DNA of 64,000 nt from the NCBI RefSeq assembly GCF_001425385.1, contig NZ_LMQO01000001.1, forward strand, positions 62,001-126,000. The letters run 5' to 3'. The translations under genes were made by a program, and so were the position numbers. The DNA is from Sphingomonas sp. Leaf407. Lineage in GTDB: Bacteria > Pseudomonadota > Alphaproteobacteria > Sphingomonadales > Sphingomonadaceae. The notes under the pieces are model-generated. The model searched no databases. It was not told the origin of the DNA and was given only the letters and a program-made list of their open reading frames with translations. How positions within the stretch are numbered: the first letter of the stretch is position 1; every line of letters starts with the position of its first letter. Shown piece by piece: positions 38,901 to 46,475 of the stretch.

Positions 38901-39328
38901 ACGACGTTGCCGCCGCTCCGGCATCGGAACAGGCTGCCGAGCTTCCGGTCGGGCACCAGCGCGAGGTGGTGCTGGTGGTCGAGGACGAGCCGTCGGTCCG
39001 CCAGTTCAGTGTCGAGGTACTGTCCGAGCTGGGCTATCGCACGCTGGAGGCGGATTCCGCCGCGATGGCGCTGCGGCTGCTCGACGCGCACCCTGAAATC
39101 GCGCTGCTGTTCACCGACGTGGTGATGCCGGAGATGAACGGTGCCCGGCTGGTGGATGAGGCGCGGCGGCGGCGCGGCGACCTGAAGGTGCTGTTCACCA
39201 CTGGCTATACCCGCAACGCGATCGTCCACAACGGCGTGCTGGAACCGGGAGTCGATCTGATCTCCAAGCCGTTCACGATCGAGGAACTCGCCGCGCGGGT
39301 GCGCGCGGTGCTCGACAGGCCGTTGTAG
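35987..39328 (+). CDS. GAF-PAS hybrid sensor histidine kinase with C-terminal receiver
   Basis: A very large (1113-residue) soluble hybrid kinase. Approximate domain order: GAF at 20-145 (VFDDIVRLASDIFDAPMAVV), four PAS-like domains (about 200-320, 335-455, 462-585, 602-720), then HisKA with the phospho-His in GGIAHDFNNML near 749. HATPase follows (ILNLAINARDAM near 858, DSGTGMP, GKGTGLGLSQ), then a receiver with VLVVEDEPSVRQF and the acceptor Asp in FTDVVMPEMNG near 1043. No LOV cysteine motif (GRNCRFLQ-type) is present, so blue light is not the obvious signal. No membrane helix is visible. The GTG at 35981 is an alternative start. It follows the tRNA-Gln. Confidence 0.92.
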   Translation: MTPPVCDFGVGPAGWSETERVAALGRYAILDTPREQVFDDIVRLASDIFDAPMAVVNLVAGERQWFKAEVGIGADELPLDVSICVHAIRQHGIFVVPDMTLDTRFAANPLVTGAPGLRFYAGAPIETPEGLPIGTVCVLDTRPRPDGITDRQRLTLELLARQVMTQLELRRQLAVQDERARALEAEIAARRDADDALRASDRKLNAVLDNTRMAVFLMNEEQHCVYANAAAEELTGYSLAEMQGRPLHDVVHHTRPDGSHYPLADCPIDRAFPERAQMEGEELFVARDGSFYPVAFTASPLLDDAGRPVGTVIEARNIQHRRARDAALRESEARFRNMADHAPMMMWVTDVDGRCTYLNRAWYDFTGQSERETVADGFGWLDAVHPDDRGWSGETFLAANVEHTPFRLEYRLRRHDGAYRWAIDAASPRFDGEGRFLGYVGSVIDIGERREMEDALRRSEERYRTLFDTIEVGFCIVEVMFDGNRAVDYRFVEANPALERQTGLVGVAGRTARELVPGLEQRWFDLYGGVATSGDAIRFEDGSDVMGRWFDVHALRVGDPADRRVAILFNDISDRRRVQIELERLNRTLEERIDTALAERKLWADVVENSDALIGILSPDYRYLALNTAYADDFARVYGVRPVVGDTLTGLMEQSSGDLDGVMAMWTRALSGEEFTITEDFGDADLDRPYYELRFNTLRDERGRRIGAFQYAVDVTERLRNQARLTEAEQQLRQAQKMEAVGQLTGGIAHDFNNMLAVTIGSLDLLDRRIGAGDARAKRYIAAATDGARRAANLTQRLLAFSRQQPLRPEPVDANKLTAGMSDLLRHSLGGDVRLETVLAGGLWRTCVDANQLENVILNLAINARDAMADGGRVTIETQNAHLDDRYAAAHPGVAAGQYVLIAVTDSGTGMPPAVIAKAFDPFFTTKEVGKGTGLGLSQTYGFVKQSGGHVKIYSEPGEGTSVKVYLPRLLNDVAAAPASEQAAELPVGHQREVVLVVEDEPSVRQFSVEVLSELGYRTLEADSAAMALRLLDAHPEIALLFTDVVMPEMNGARLVDEARRRRGDLKVLFTTGYTRNAIVHNGVLEPGVDLISKPFTIEELAARVRAVLDRPL

Positions 39329-39334
39329 CGGCGG

Positions 39335-40933
<1,599 letters not shown>

Positions 40934-40945
40934 GACGATACGCTA

Positions 40946-41015
40946 GGATAAATGTCTATCCGTGTCGATCGGGCAGTTTCCAAGTTGAATACTCGCATCC
41001 CGTAATTTTCGGGAT
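40946..41015. promoter_or_regulatory. candidate RtcR upstream activating sites
   Basis: Two inverted repeats lie between rtcR and the sigma-54 promoter: GGATA-N6-TATCC (40946-40961) and ATCCCG-N7-CGGGAT (40997-41015). The second is about 55 bases upstream of the -24 element, a usual place for enhancer-binding proteins. This is inferred from position and symmetry. Confidence 0.5.
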
Positions 41016-41068
41016 AAAATCATTACAAGACAATGGTTTAAGATTTTCCGAGGCGCGTTTTTCGCGTT

Positions 41069-41084
41069 TGGCACGGCTTTCGCA
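41069..41084 (+). promoter_or_regulatory. sigma-54 promoter of the rsr-yrl-rtcB operon
   Basis: TGGCACG-GCTT-TCGCA matches the sigma-54 consensus TGGCACG-N4-TTGCA at all but one base. The -24 GG (41070-41071) and the -12 GC (41082-41083) are correctly spaced. It lies about 95 bases before the rsr start and next to the gene of its expected activator, RtcR. Confidence 0.88.
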
Positions 41085-41178
41085 ACGCTATTTGCGTCGG
41101 TCCGCAAGGGAATTTGGTCCGGCAGATGGCTGGGGCGACCGGAATAGGCCGGTCGCCCCCGGAATGTGGAGTTGGACG

Positions 41179-42714
41179 ATGGCCAACAAGGGATTGTTCG
41201 CAAGTGCCGTGGCGCGGTTGCTGCCGCGTGCCGATGCGCCGAACCGCGAAGCCGCGCCGGCCTATGGCTATGGGCCGCAGGCGAAGCTGGCGCAGTTGGC
41301 CGCTACCGGCACCCTGGCTGACAGTTTTTACACGCGCGCGGAGACGCAACTGGCCGAGGTGCTGGCGGCGGCGCGCGACTGTGATCCGGCGTTCGTTGCC
41401 AAGGCGGCGGTCTATGCCCGGCGTTCGGGTGCGATGAAGGACATGCCGGCGTTGCTCGCCGCGTATCTGACCGTGGCCGATCCCGACCTTGCGGTGCGGG
41501 TGTTTGGCCGGGTGATCGACAACGGGCGGATGCTGCGCAACTATGTGCAGATTTTGCGGTCGGGGCAGGTCGGGCGGACGTCGCTCGGCTCGCGGCCCAA
41601 GCGGCTGGTCGTGCAGTGGCTGGAGCGGGCATCGATGCGCGACCTGATGGCGGCGGCGACGGGCACGGCCCCGAGCCTCGCCGACATCGTGCGGATGGTT
41701 CACCCGAAGCCGGCGGATGCGGCGCGGCGGGCGTTCTATGGCTGGCTGATCGGCAAGCCGTATGACGTGGCGGTGCTGCCGAGCGAGATCGCGGCGTTCG
41801 AGGCGTGGAAGCGTGACACCGCGTTGCCATTGCCGCCGGTGCCGTTCGAGTGGTTGACCGCCTTTCCGCTCACCGCCGAGCAATGGGGCGAGCTGGCGAC
41901 GCGGATGGGGTGGCAGGCGCTGCGCATCAACCTGAACACGCTGGCGAGGAGCGGCGCGTTCGCGGTGCCCGGCGTGGCGAAGGCGGTCGCGGCGCGGCTG
42001 GCGACGCCGGCGCCGGGGGTGCTGCCCTACCAGTTGCTGGTCGCGTTGCGATCGGTGGGGGAGGGCGTGCCGCTGACGGTGCAGGCCGCACTGGAAACCG
42101 CGCTGGAGGCGTCGCTGGCCAAGGTGCCGGCGGTCGCGGGGCGGGTGGTGGTGTGTCCCGACGTGTCGGGATCGATGGCCTCGCCCGTCACCGGCTACCG
42201 CAAGGGGGCGACGAGCGCGGTGCGCTGTATCGATGTCGCGGCGCTGGTCACGGCGGCGATGCTGCGGAGCAACCGGGATGCGCGGGTGCTGCCGTTCGAG
42301 TGGGACGTGGTCGATGTGACGATCGATCCGTACGCCCGGCTGGCGGTGAATGCCCAGAAGCTGGCGGCGATCGGCGGGGGCGGAACGTCCGTTTCCGCGC
42401 CGCTCGCCCGGTTGAACCGGGAGAAGGCGGCGGTCGATCTGGTCGTGATCGTGTCCGACAACCAGTCGTGGGTCGACGCCACCGGAAGCGGGGCGACGGC
42501 GACGATGCGGGAGTGGGACCGGTTGCAGCGGCGCAATCCGGGGGCGCGGCTGGTCTGCGTCGACATCCAGCCGCACGGGACCACCCAGGCGGCGGGGCGG
42601 CCGGAGATATTGAACGTCGGGGGCTTCTCCGACGCGGTGTTCGATGGAATCGCGCGCTTCGCCGAAGGGCGGACGCGGGACTGGGTCGAACTGGTGAACG
42701 AAACGGAGGTGTGA
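41179..42714 (+). CDS. rsr: Rsr, bacterial Ro60 orthologue (TROVE + vWA)
   Basis: A 511-residue RNA-binding ring protein. The N-terminal TROVE part (about 1-340) is built of helical repeats, for example FVAKAAVYARRSGAMKDMPA, VFGRVIDNGRMLRNYVQILR, and RTSLGSRPKRLVVQWLE. The C-terminal vWA domain (about 345-511) has the MIDAS VVVCPDVSGSM (DxSxS). In Ro biology the ring binds misfolded RNA ends and Y RNAs. Here five Y-RNA-like elements directly follow, the first only six bases after the stop. ATG 41179 has GGAG ahead. Under the sigma-54 promoter at 41069. Confidence 0.96.
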   Translation: MANKGLFASAVARLLPRADAPNREAAPAYGYGPQAKLAQLAATGTLADSFYTRAETQLAEVLAAARDCDPAFVAKAAVYARRSGAMKDMPALLAAYLTVADPDLAVRVFGRVIDNGRMLRNYVQILRSGQVGRTSLGSRPKRLVVQWLERASMRDLMAAATGTAPSLADIVRMVHPKPADAARRAFYGWLIGKPYDVAVLPSEIAAFEAWKRDTALPLPPVPFEWLTAFPLTAEQWGELATRMGWQALRINLNTLARSGAFAVPGVAKAVAARLATPAPGVLPYQLLVALRSVGEGVPLTVQAALETALEASLAKVPAVAGRVVVCPDVSGSMASPVTGYRKGATSAVRCIDVAALVTAAMLRSNRDARVLPFEWDVVDVTIDPYARLAVNAQKLAAIGGGGTSVSAPLARLNREKAAVDLVVIVSDNQSWVDATGSGATATMREWDRLQRRNPGARLVCVDIQPHGTTQAAGRPEILNVGGFSDAVFDGIARFAEGRTRDWVELVNETEV

Positions 42715-42720
42715 GGAACA

Positions 42721-42866
42721 GGGTCGTGGCGAATGCCGGTGGGACTACATTGCCGCCCGAGACGTCGGTTCGAATCCGACCGGGTCTGCCCGGCTTCAGG
42801 CCGACTGATCCGTCGTCCAGCGGTAGGACACGGGCAATGTCTCGCCAATTTTCGTCGCCGCGACCC
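42721..42866 (+). ncRNA. Y-RNA-like RNA 1 (YrlA type)
   Basis: A 12-base-pair end helix (GGGTCGTGGCGA / TCGCCGCGACCC) closes the element. Inside is the Ro-type stem GGTGGG-ACT-ACATTGCC paired with GGCAATGT-CTCGCC, leaving an ACT bulge. The loop carries a tRNA mimic in permuted order: T-arm GTCGG-TTCGAAT-CCGAC (42764-42780), an acceptor-like stem CGGGTC/GATCCG closed by an inner hairpin, and D-arm GTCC-AGCGGTA-GGAC (42815-42829). The arrangement is that of known YrlA RNAs bound by Ro proteins. Confidence 0.88.
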
Positions 42867-42901
42867 GGTGGTGGGTGTGCCATGCAGGTGTCGCACGTTT
42901 T

Positions 42902-42997
42902 CGTCATTCCCGCGCAGGCGGGAATCCATATCCGCCAACGTTTGGACAGGAGCCGCGACGACTGCGTGTATGGATCCCCGCCTTCGCGGGGATGACG
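42902..42997. repeat. palindromic repeat between Y-RNA 1 and 2, family C
   Basis: CGTCATTCCCGCGCAGGCGG pairs with CCGCCTTCGCGGGGATGACG-type sequence at the right end. It would place a long hairpin inside the rsr-rtcB transcript, between Y RNAs 1 and 2. Confidence 0.8.
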
Positions 42998-43026
42998 AAG
43001 GGGGCGGGCGCTGGCGTGTCCCAACG

Positions 43027-43068
43027 GGCCGACCCACCCCCAGCCCCTCCCTGTCAGGGAGGGGAGCA
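43027..43068. repeat. half-unit of repeat family D
   Basis: GGCCGACCCACCCCCAGCC followed by CCTCCCTGTCAGGGAGGGG, the right half of a family D element, next to Y-RNA 2. Confidence 0.6.
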
Positions 43069-43087
43069 GGCGCGCGCCGATTTCGAG

Positions 43088-43233
43088 GCTTGCCCACGGC
43101 GAATGCCGGCCGGACTACATGGATTGTGATTCCCCAGGATGCGGGTTCGAGTCCCGCCCCGGCTTTCAGCCGGGTAGCTCAATCGGTTGGAGCAGGAGAG
43201 GTCCGGTCAAATCCTTGTCGCCGTGGGTCAAGC
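43088..43233 (+). ncRNA. Y-RNA-like RNA 2 (YrlA type)
   Basis: The end helix is 15 base pairs with one bulged T: GCTTGCCCACGGCGA against TCGCCGTGGG-t-CAAGC. The Ro-type 5' strand CCGGACTACAT pairs with GTCCGG near 43201. The tRNA-like part has a perfect T-arm GCGGG-TTCGAGT-CCCGC (43141-43157), an acceptor-like hairpin CCCGGC-TTTCA-GCCGGG (43158-43174) and a complete D-arm GCTC-AATCGGTTG-GAGC (43177-43193) that looks lifted from a normal tRNA. Confidence 0.88.
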
Positions 43234-43235
43234 AC

Positions 43236-43325
43236 AGGCTGGCGAATGCCGGCGGGACTACATCGCCTTTGAAGCGCCCGGTCGATAGCCGGGACGATGT
43301 CTCGCCAATCCTCGTCGCCACGCCT
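43236..43325 (+). ncRNA. Y-RNA-like RNA 3, minimal form
   Basis: Only 90 bases, starting two bases after the end of RNA 2. It keeps the end helix (AGGCTGGCGA / TCGCCA-c-GCCT) and the whole Ro-type stem GGCGGG-ACT-ACATCG / CGATGT-CTCGCC. The tRNA-like module is reduced to one hairpin, CCCGG-TCGATAG-CCGGG (43277-43293), perhaps a decayed T-arm. It could bind Ro but would hardly mimic a tRNA. Confidence 0.8.
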
Positions 43326-43411
43326 TAGTTTTCCGAAGGACGGCGTTTCGAAGCGTCGGCCGTCTCCCCCTCGCCGACAAGGGAGGGGCGAGTGTTTCCG
43401 TGCCCTCGCGG

Positions 43412-43512
43412 GCCGACCCACCCCCGGCCCAGTTTCGGGTGAACAGTGCCCCGCACTGTTCAGGTCATGCCGGGGGCATGACCGACCCGAAACTCTGGTC
43501 AGGGAGGGGAGT
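43412..43512. repeat. family D repeat interrupted by a 64-base three-way-junction element
   Basis: GGCCGACCCACCCCCGGCCC at the left and GTCAGGGAGGGGAGTG at the right are the family D arms. Between them sits the element at 43431-43494. The same interruption occurs near 58116-58216. Confidence 0.75.
43431..43494. repeat. 64-base three-way-junction repeat, copy 1
   Basis: An outer stem AGTTTCGGGT/ACCCGAAACT encloses two hairpins, GAACAGTG-cccg-CACTGTTC and GGTCATGCC-ggg-GGCATGACC, giving a three-way junction. Copy 2 at 58135-58198 differs at one base. Confidence 0.85.
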
Positions 43513-43516
43513 GATA

Positions 43517-43649
43517 ATGCTGGCGAATGCTGGCGGGACTACATGGTTAGAGCACCCGCAGCGTGTGCGGGAGGTCGGCGGTTCAACTCCGCCTCCGGGC
43601 GACCGGATAGCTCAGCGAAACCGTCCCGCCGACCCCTCGTCGCCGGCAT
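43517..43649 (+). ncRNA. Y-RNA-like RNA 4 with a nearly complete circularly permuted tRNA
   Basis: End helix ATGCTGGCGA/TCGCCGGCAT; Ro-type stem GGCGGGAC/GTCCCGCC. The insert reads as a tRNA opened in its D-loop: D-stem 3' half GAGC (43550-43553), anticodon-like arm CCCGC-AGCGTGT-GCGGG (43555-43571), variable AGGTC, T-arm GGCGG-TTCAACT-CCGCC (43577-43593). The acceptor stem TCCGG/CCGGA is capped by a GCGA tetraloop (43594-43607), and the D-stem 5' half GCTC is at 43610-43613. It is the most complete tRNA mimic of the five. Confidence 0.87.
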
Positions 43650-43659
43650 CCGAAACAAC

Positions 43660-43767
43660 GCTGGCGAATGCCGGCGGGACTACATTGGTCAAGGCCCCAA
43701 AAGGGCTGTGCGGTTCAAATCCGCCCCGGGGCGACCCGGGAATGTCCCGCCAATCCTCGTCGCCGGC
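43660..43767 (+). ncRNA. Y-RNA-like RNA 5
   Basis: End helix GCTGGCGA/TCGCCGGC and Ro-type stem GGCGGG-ACT-ACATT / AATGT-CCCGCC. The insert holds an anticodon-like hairpin GCCC-CAAAA-GGGC (43694-43706), a T-arm GCGG-TTCAAAT-CCGC (43710-43724) and an acceptor-like stem CCCGGG/CCCGGG capped by GCGA (43725-43740). The D-arm is missing. It ends 26 bases before the rtcB start. Confidence 0.85.
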
Positions 43768-43793
43768 ACCGGAATTTGATGAAGGAGGTCGTG

Positions 43794-45020
43794 ATGACCC
43801 AGACGAACTATGACTATACCGAAGTTCCCGGCGGCGTGCCGATCAAGGCGTGGACGCGCGGCGTGCCCGTCGACGACAAGGCGCGCGACCAACTGGCGCG
43901 GGCGGCGCGGATGCCGTTCATCTTCAAGCATGTCGCGGTAATGCCCGACGTGCATGTCGGCATCGGCGCGACGGTGGGTTCGGTGATCCCGACCAAGGGC
44001 GCGGTGATCCCGGCGGCGGTCGGCGTCGACATCGGGTGCGGCATGATGGCGGCGCGGACCTCGCTGATGGCGAGCGACCTGCCCGATACGTTGGAGGGCG
44101 TGCGCTCGGCGATCGAGCAGGCGGTGCCGCACGGGCGCAGCGTCGGCCGGGGCAAGCGCGACAACGGAAGCTGGGGTAGCCCGCCGCCGGCGATCGTCGC
44201 GGCGTGGACGACGCTGGTGGAGCGGTTCGACCGTATCTGCGAGAAGCATCAGCGGCTCAAGAACACCAACAACCTCGTCCATCTGGGGACGCTGGGCACC
44301 GGCAACCACTTCATCGAGCTTTGTCTGGATGAGGCGGGGGCGGTGTGGGTGATGCTCCATTCGGGATCGCGCGGCGTCGGCAATGCGATCGGCAGCTTCT
44401 TCATCGAACTGGCCAAGCAGGACATGCGCAAATGGCATTTGAACCTGCCCGACGAGGATCTGGCCTATTTCCCCGAGGGGACCGACCATTTCGACGACTA
44501 TGTCGAGGCGGTGGGGTGGGCGCAGGATTATGCCGCGCTCAACCGGCGGATGATGATGACCAACGTCATCGCCGCGCTGCGCGGGGTGATCGCGAAACCG
44601 TTCGAGGCGGCGCTGGAGGCGGTGAACTGTCACCACAATTACGTCACGCGCGAAAACCATTTCGGCGAGAATGTGCTGGTGACGCGCAAGGGCGCGGTGC
44701 GCGCGGCGAAGGGCGTGATGGGGATCATCCCCGGATCGATGGGCGCCAAGTCGTTCATCGTCCGGGGGCTGGGCAACCCGGAGTCGTTCGATAGCTGCTC
44801 GCATGGTGCCGGCCGGGTGATGAGCCGGACGCAGGCCAAGAAGCTGGTGACATTGGACGAGCATATCGCCGACACGGCGGGCGTCGAATGCCGCAAGGAC
44901 GAAGGCGTGATCGACGAGACGCCGAGGGCGTACAAGCCGATCGAGGCGGTGATGGCGGCGCAGGCCGATCTGGTCGAGATCGTCCATACGCTGAAACAGG
45001 TGGTGTGCGTGAAGGGGTGA
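43794..45020 (+). CDS. rtcB: RtcB, RNA-splicing/repair ligase
   Basis: A 408-residue GTP- and manganese-dependent ligase that joins 2',3'-cyclic phosphate or 3'-phosphate RNA ends to 5'-OH ends. The metal-binding Cys is in AAVGVDIGCGMMAART (about residue 80). Other conserved parts are NNLVHLGTLGTGNHFIE, LHSGSRGVGNAIG, and VNCHHNYVTREN. The guanylylated His is in DSCSHGAGRVMSRTQAKK (about 335). AAGGAGG precedes ATG 43794 by eight bases, a strong ribosome-binding site. It follows the Y-RNA array and is expected to be on the same sigma-54 transcript. Confidence 0.97.
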   Translation: MTQTNYDYTEVPGGVPIKAWTRGVPVDDKARDQLARAARMPFIFKHVAVMPDVHVGIGATVGSVIPTKGAVIPAAVGVDIGCGMMAARTSLMASDLPDTLEGVRSAIEQAVPHGRSVGRGKRDNGSWGSPPPAIVAAWTTLVERFDRICEKHQRLKNTNNLVHLGTLGTGNHFIELCLDEAGAVWVMLHSGSRGVGNAIGSFFIELAKQDMRKWHLNLPDEDLAYFPEGTDHFDDYVEAVGWAQDYAALNRRMMMTNVIAALRGVIAKPFEAALEAVNCHHNYVTRENHFGENVLVTRKGAVRAAKGVMGIIPGSMGAKSFIVRGLGNPESFDSCSHGAGRVMSRTQAKKLVTLDEHIADTAGVECRKDEGVIDETPRAYKPIEAVMAAQADLVEIVHTLKQVVCVKG

Positions 45021-45116
45021 AGCGGCGAAGCAGCGACAGGCCGGGGGCCTGTCGCCGCCGCTTCACCGGCCGCGCGGGTGGGCGGAAGGGGAGCCGTGCC
45101 GCTTTTGGAGGATGGG

Positions 45117-45527
45117 ATGGAAGGAATACTGACGTGCCGTGCCTGTGGCGCGGCGTTGAGCGGGATGCTGACGATCCTGTCGAGCAAGGACCCGGCGGTG
45201 ACGGTGCCCGACCATCGCGACGGTGAGCCGTTCGGTCCGCCGGGCGTGGCGTACAAGTCGTGGGAGCCGCTCGCCAAGGCGTTCGAGGGGCCGCCGGTGC
45301 CGCTGGAATTCGTGCCGCAGTTCTGGCTGAATCCGGCGGATGTCGCCGGGCGGGTGCGGGATACGACGAACCGCTGTCGGTTGAACGGCTGTTGCGGCCT
45401 CGATGGAATGAATGGACCCAACCAGCAATGCGCTTGTGGAGCCGAGGTCGGCACGCTGCAAAGTGATTGTTGGACCGCCCACATCTTCGTGCCCGAACCG
45501 GATGCGACCGAGTGGTGCGATGGGTGA
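45117..45527 (+). CDS. Cys-rich putative metal-binding protein in the RNA-repair operon, unknown
   Basis: A 136-residue protein of no family that I can name with confidence. It starts MEGILTCRACGAALSG with a CxxC pair. The middle has a hydrophobic PLEFVPQFWLNPADV. Then comes NRCRLNGCCGLDGMNGPNQQ followed by CACG, which gives several more cysteines, and a late DCWTAHIFV with Trp and Cys. The cysteines suggest zinc binding. It lies 96 bases after rtcB and before the RlaP-like gene on the same strand, so a role in RNA repair or its regulation is likely, but only by context. ATG 45117 has GGAGGATGG just upstream. Confidence 0.75.
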   Translation: MEGILTCRACGAALSGMLTILSSKDPAVTVPDHRDGEPFGPPGVAYKSWEPLAKAFEGPPVPLEFVPQFWLNPADVAGRVRDTTNRCRLNGCCGLDGMNGPNQQCACGAEVGTLQSDCWTAHIFVPEPDATEWCDG

Positions 45528-45547
45528 GGGCCGCTCGGTGGCGCGCG

Positions 45548-45633
45548 CCGTATCCCCGCGTAGGCGGGGGGCCAGAGCCAAACGCGATGGCCGGTATGCG
45601 TGGCTCTGGATCCCCGCCTGCGCGGGGATACGG
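45548..45633. repeat. palindromic intergenic repeat, family C variant
   Basis: CCGTATCCCCGCGTAGGCGG at the left pairs with CCGCCTGCGCGGGGATACGG at the right, around an inner AGAGCC...GGCTCT pair. It lies between the Cys-rich gene and the rlaP-like gene. Confidence 0.8.
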
Positions 45634-45686
45634 CCAAGACGGGGATTTCAAGTTTCGCAGCGAAGTCCTGCGGAAAGGATCGAACG

Positions 45687-46475
45687 ATGACGACGATCAA
45701 GACTGCCATTCCCGCCGACGTGCGGGCCGAGATCGCCGCGCGCCTCGCTGCGGTCGAGGCGCAGGAAGGCGTACGGCTGTTGTTCGCGGTCGAATCGGGG
45801 TCGCGGGCGTGGGGGTTTCCCTCGCCCGACAGCGATTATGACGTGCGCTTCGTCTATGTCCGGCCACGCGACTGGTATCTATCGTTGAAGGGCGGGCGCG
45901 ATGTGATCGAGGCGCCGATCGTCGATGACATCGATCTGAACGGGTGGGATGTGCGCAAGGCGCTGGGGCTGTTGCTCAAGTCGAATGCGATCCTGGGCGA
46001 GTGGATCGGGAGTCCGATCCGCTACCGCACCGACGATCCAGTCGTGGCGGACCTCGCCGCGCTGGCGGAGGCGGTGTGCGATCCCCATGCCGTGGCGTGC
46101 CATTATGCGAAGCTGGGGCTGACGGCTGCAGGGACGTGGCTGGCGGGCGACGGGGAGGTGGCGGTGAAGCGCTATTTCTACGCGCTGCGGCCGGCGCTGG
46201 CGATCCGGTGGATGCGCGAACATCCGGGCGAGCGGCCGCCGATGGACCTGCCGTCGCTGCTGGCGGGCGTGCGGCTTGACGATGCGCTGGTCGAGGCGAT
46301 TGGCCGGCTGGTCGAGGCCAAGGCGACGACCGCCGAGCAGGGCGCGGTGGCGCGGCATGCCGCGCTCGACGCGATGATCCGCGACGAATTGTCGCGGGCG
46401 GATGATATTCCCGCGCGGGTCGTGGACGGTCTGGCGCAGGCCGACGCGCTGTTTCTGGAACTGGTGAACCGATGA
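45687..46475 (+). CDS. rlaP: RlaP-like nucleotidyltransferase (RNA-repair associated)
   Basis: A 262-residue polymerase-beta-fold nucleotidyltransferase. The motif is ESGSRAWGFPSPDSDYDVRF (GS followed by DxD) near residues 35-55. PRDWYLSLKGGRDVIEAPI and a later VDDIDLNGWDVRKALGLLLK are typical of the group named RlaP that recurs next to RtcB and RNA ligases. The proposed role is adding or modifying nucleotides at RNA ends; the activity has not been read from sequence. It overlaps rtcA by four bases (ATGA). Confidence 0.88.
   Translation: MTTIKTAIPADVRAEIAARLAAVEAQEGVRLLFAVESGSRAWGFPSPDSDYDVRFVYVRPRDWYLSLKGGRDVIEAPIVDDIDLNGWDVRKALGLLLKSNAILGEWIGSPIRYRTDDPVVADLAALAEAVCDPHAVACHYAKLGLTAAGTWLAGDGEVAVKRYFYALRPALAIRWMREHPGERPPMDLPSLLAGVRLDDALVEAIGRLVEAKATTAEQGAVARHAALDAMIRDELSRADDIPARVVDGLAQADALFLELVNR

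Noticed and set aside
43545..43617. Possible tRNA gene or pseudogene (T-arm, D-arm, anticodon-like arm).
   Set aside because: The arms are in permuted order, the acceptor stem is closed by a tetraloop and everything sits inside the Y-RNA stem, so it is a tRNA mimic and not a tRNA gene.
42721..43767. The recurring GGCGAATGCCGGCGGGACTA stretch looked at first like repeats of a CRISPR array.
   Set aside because: Spacing is irregular, each copy is paired with its own 3' strand (CTCGCCAAT...CGTCGCC), inserts are tRNA-like, and no cas genes are present.
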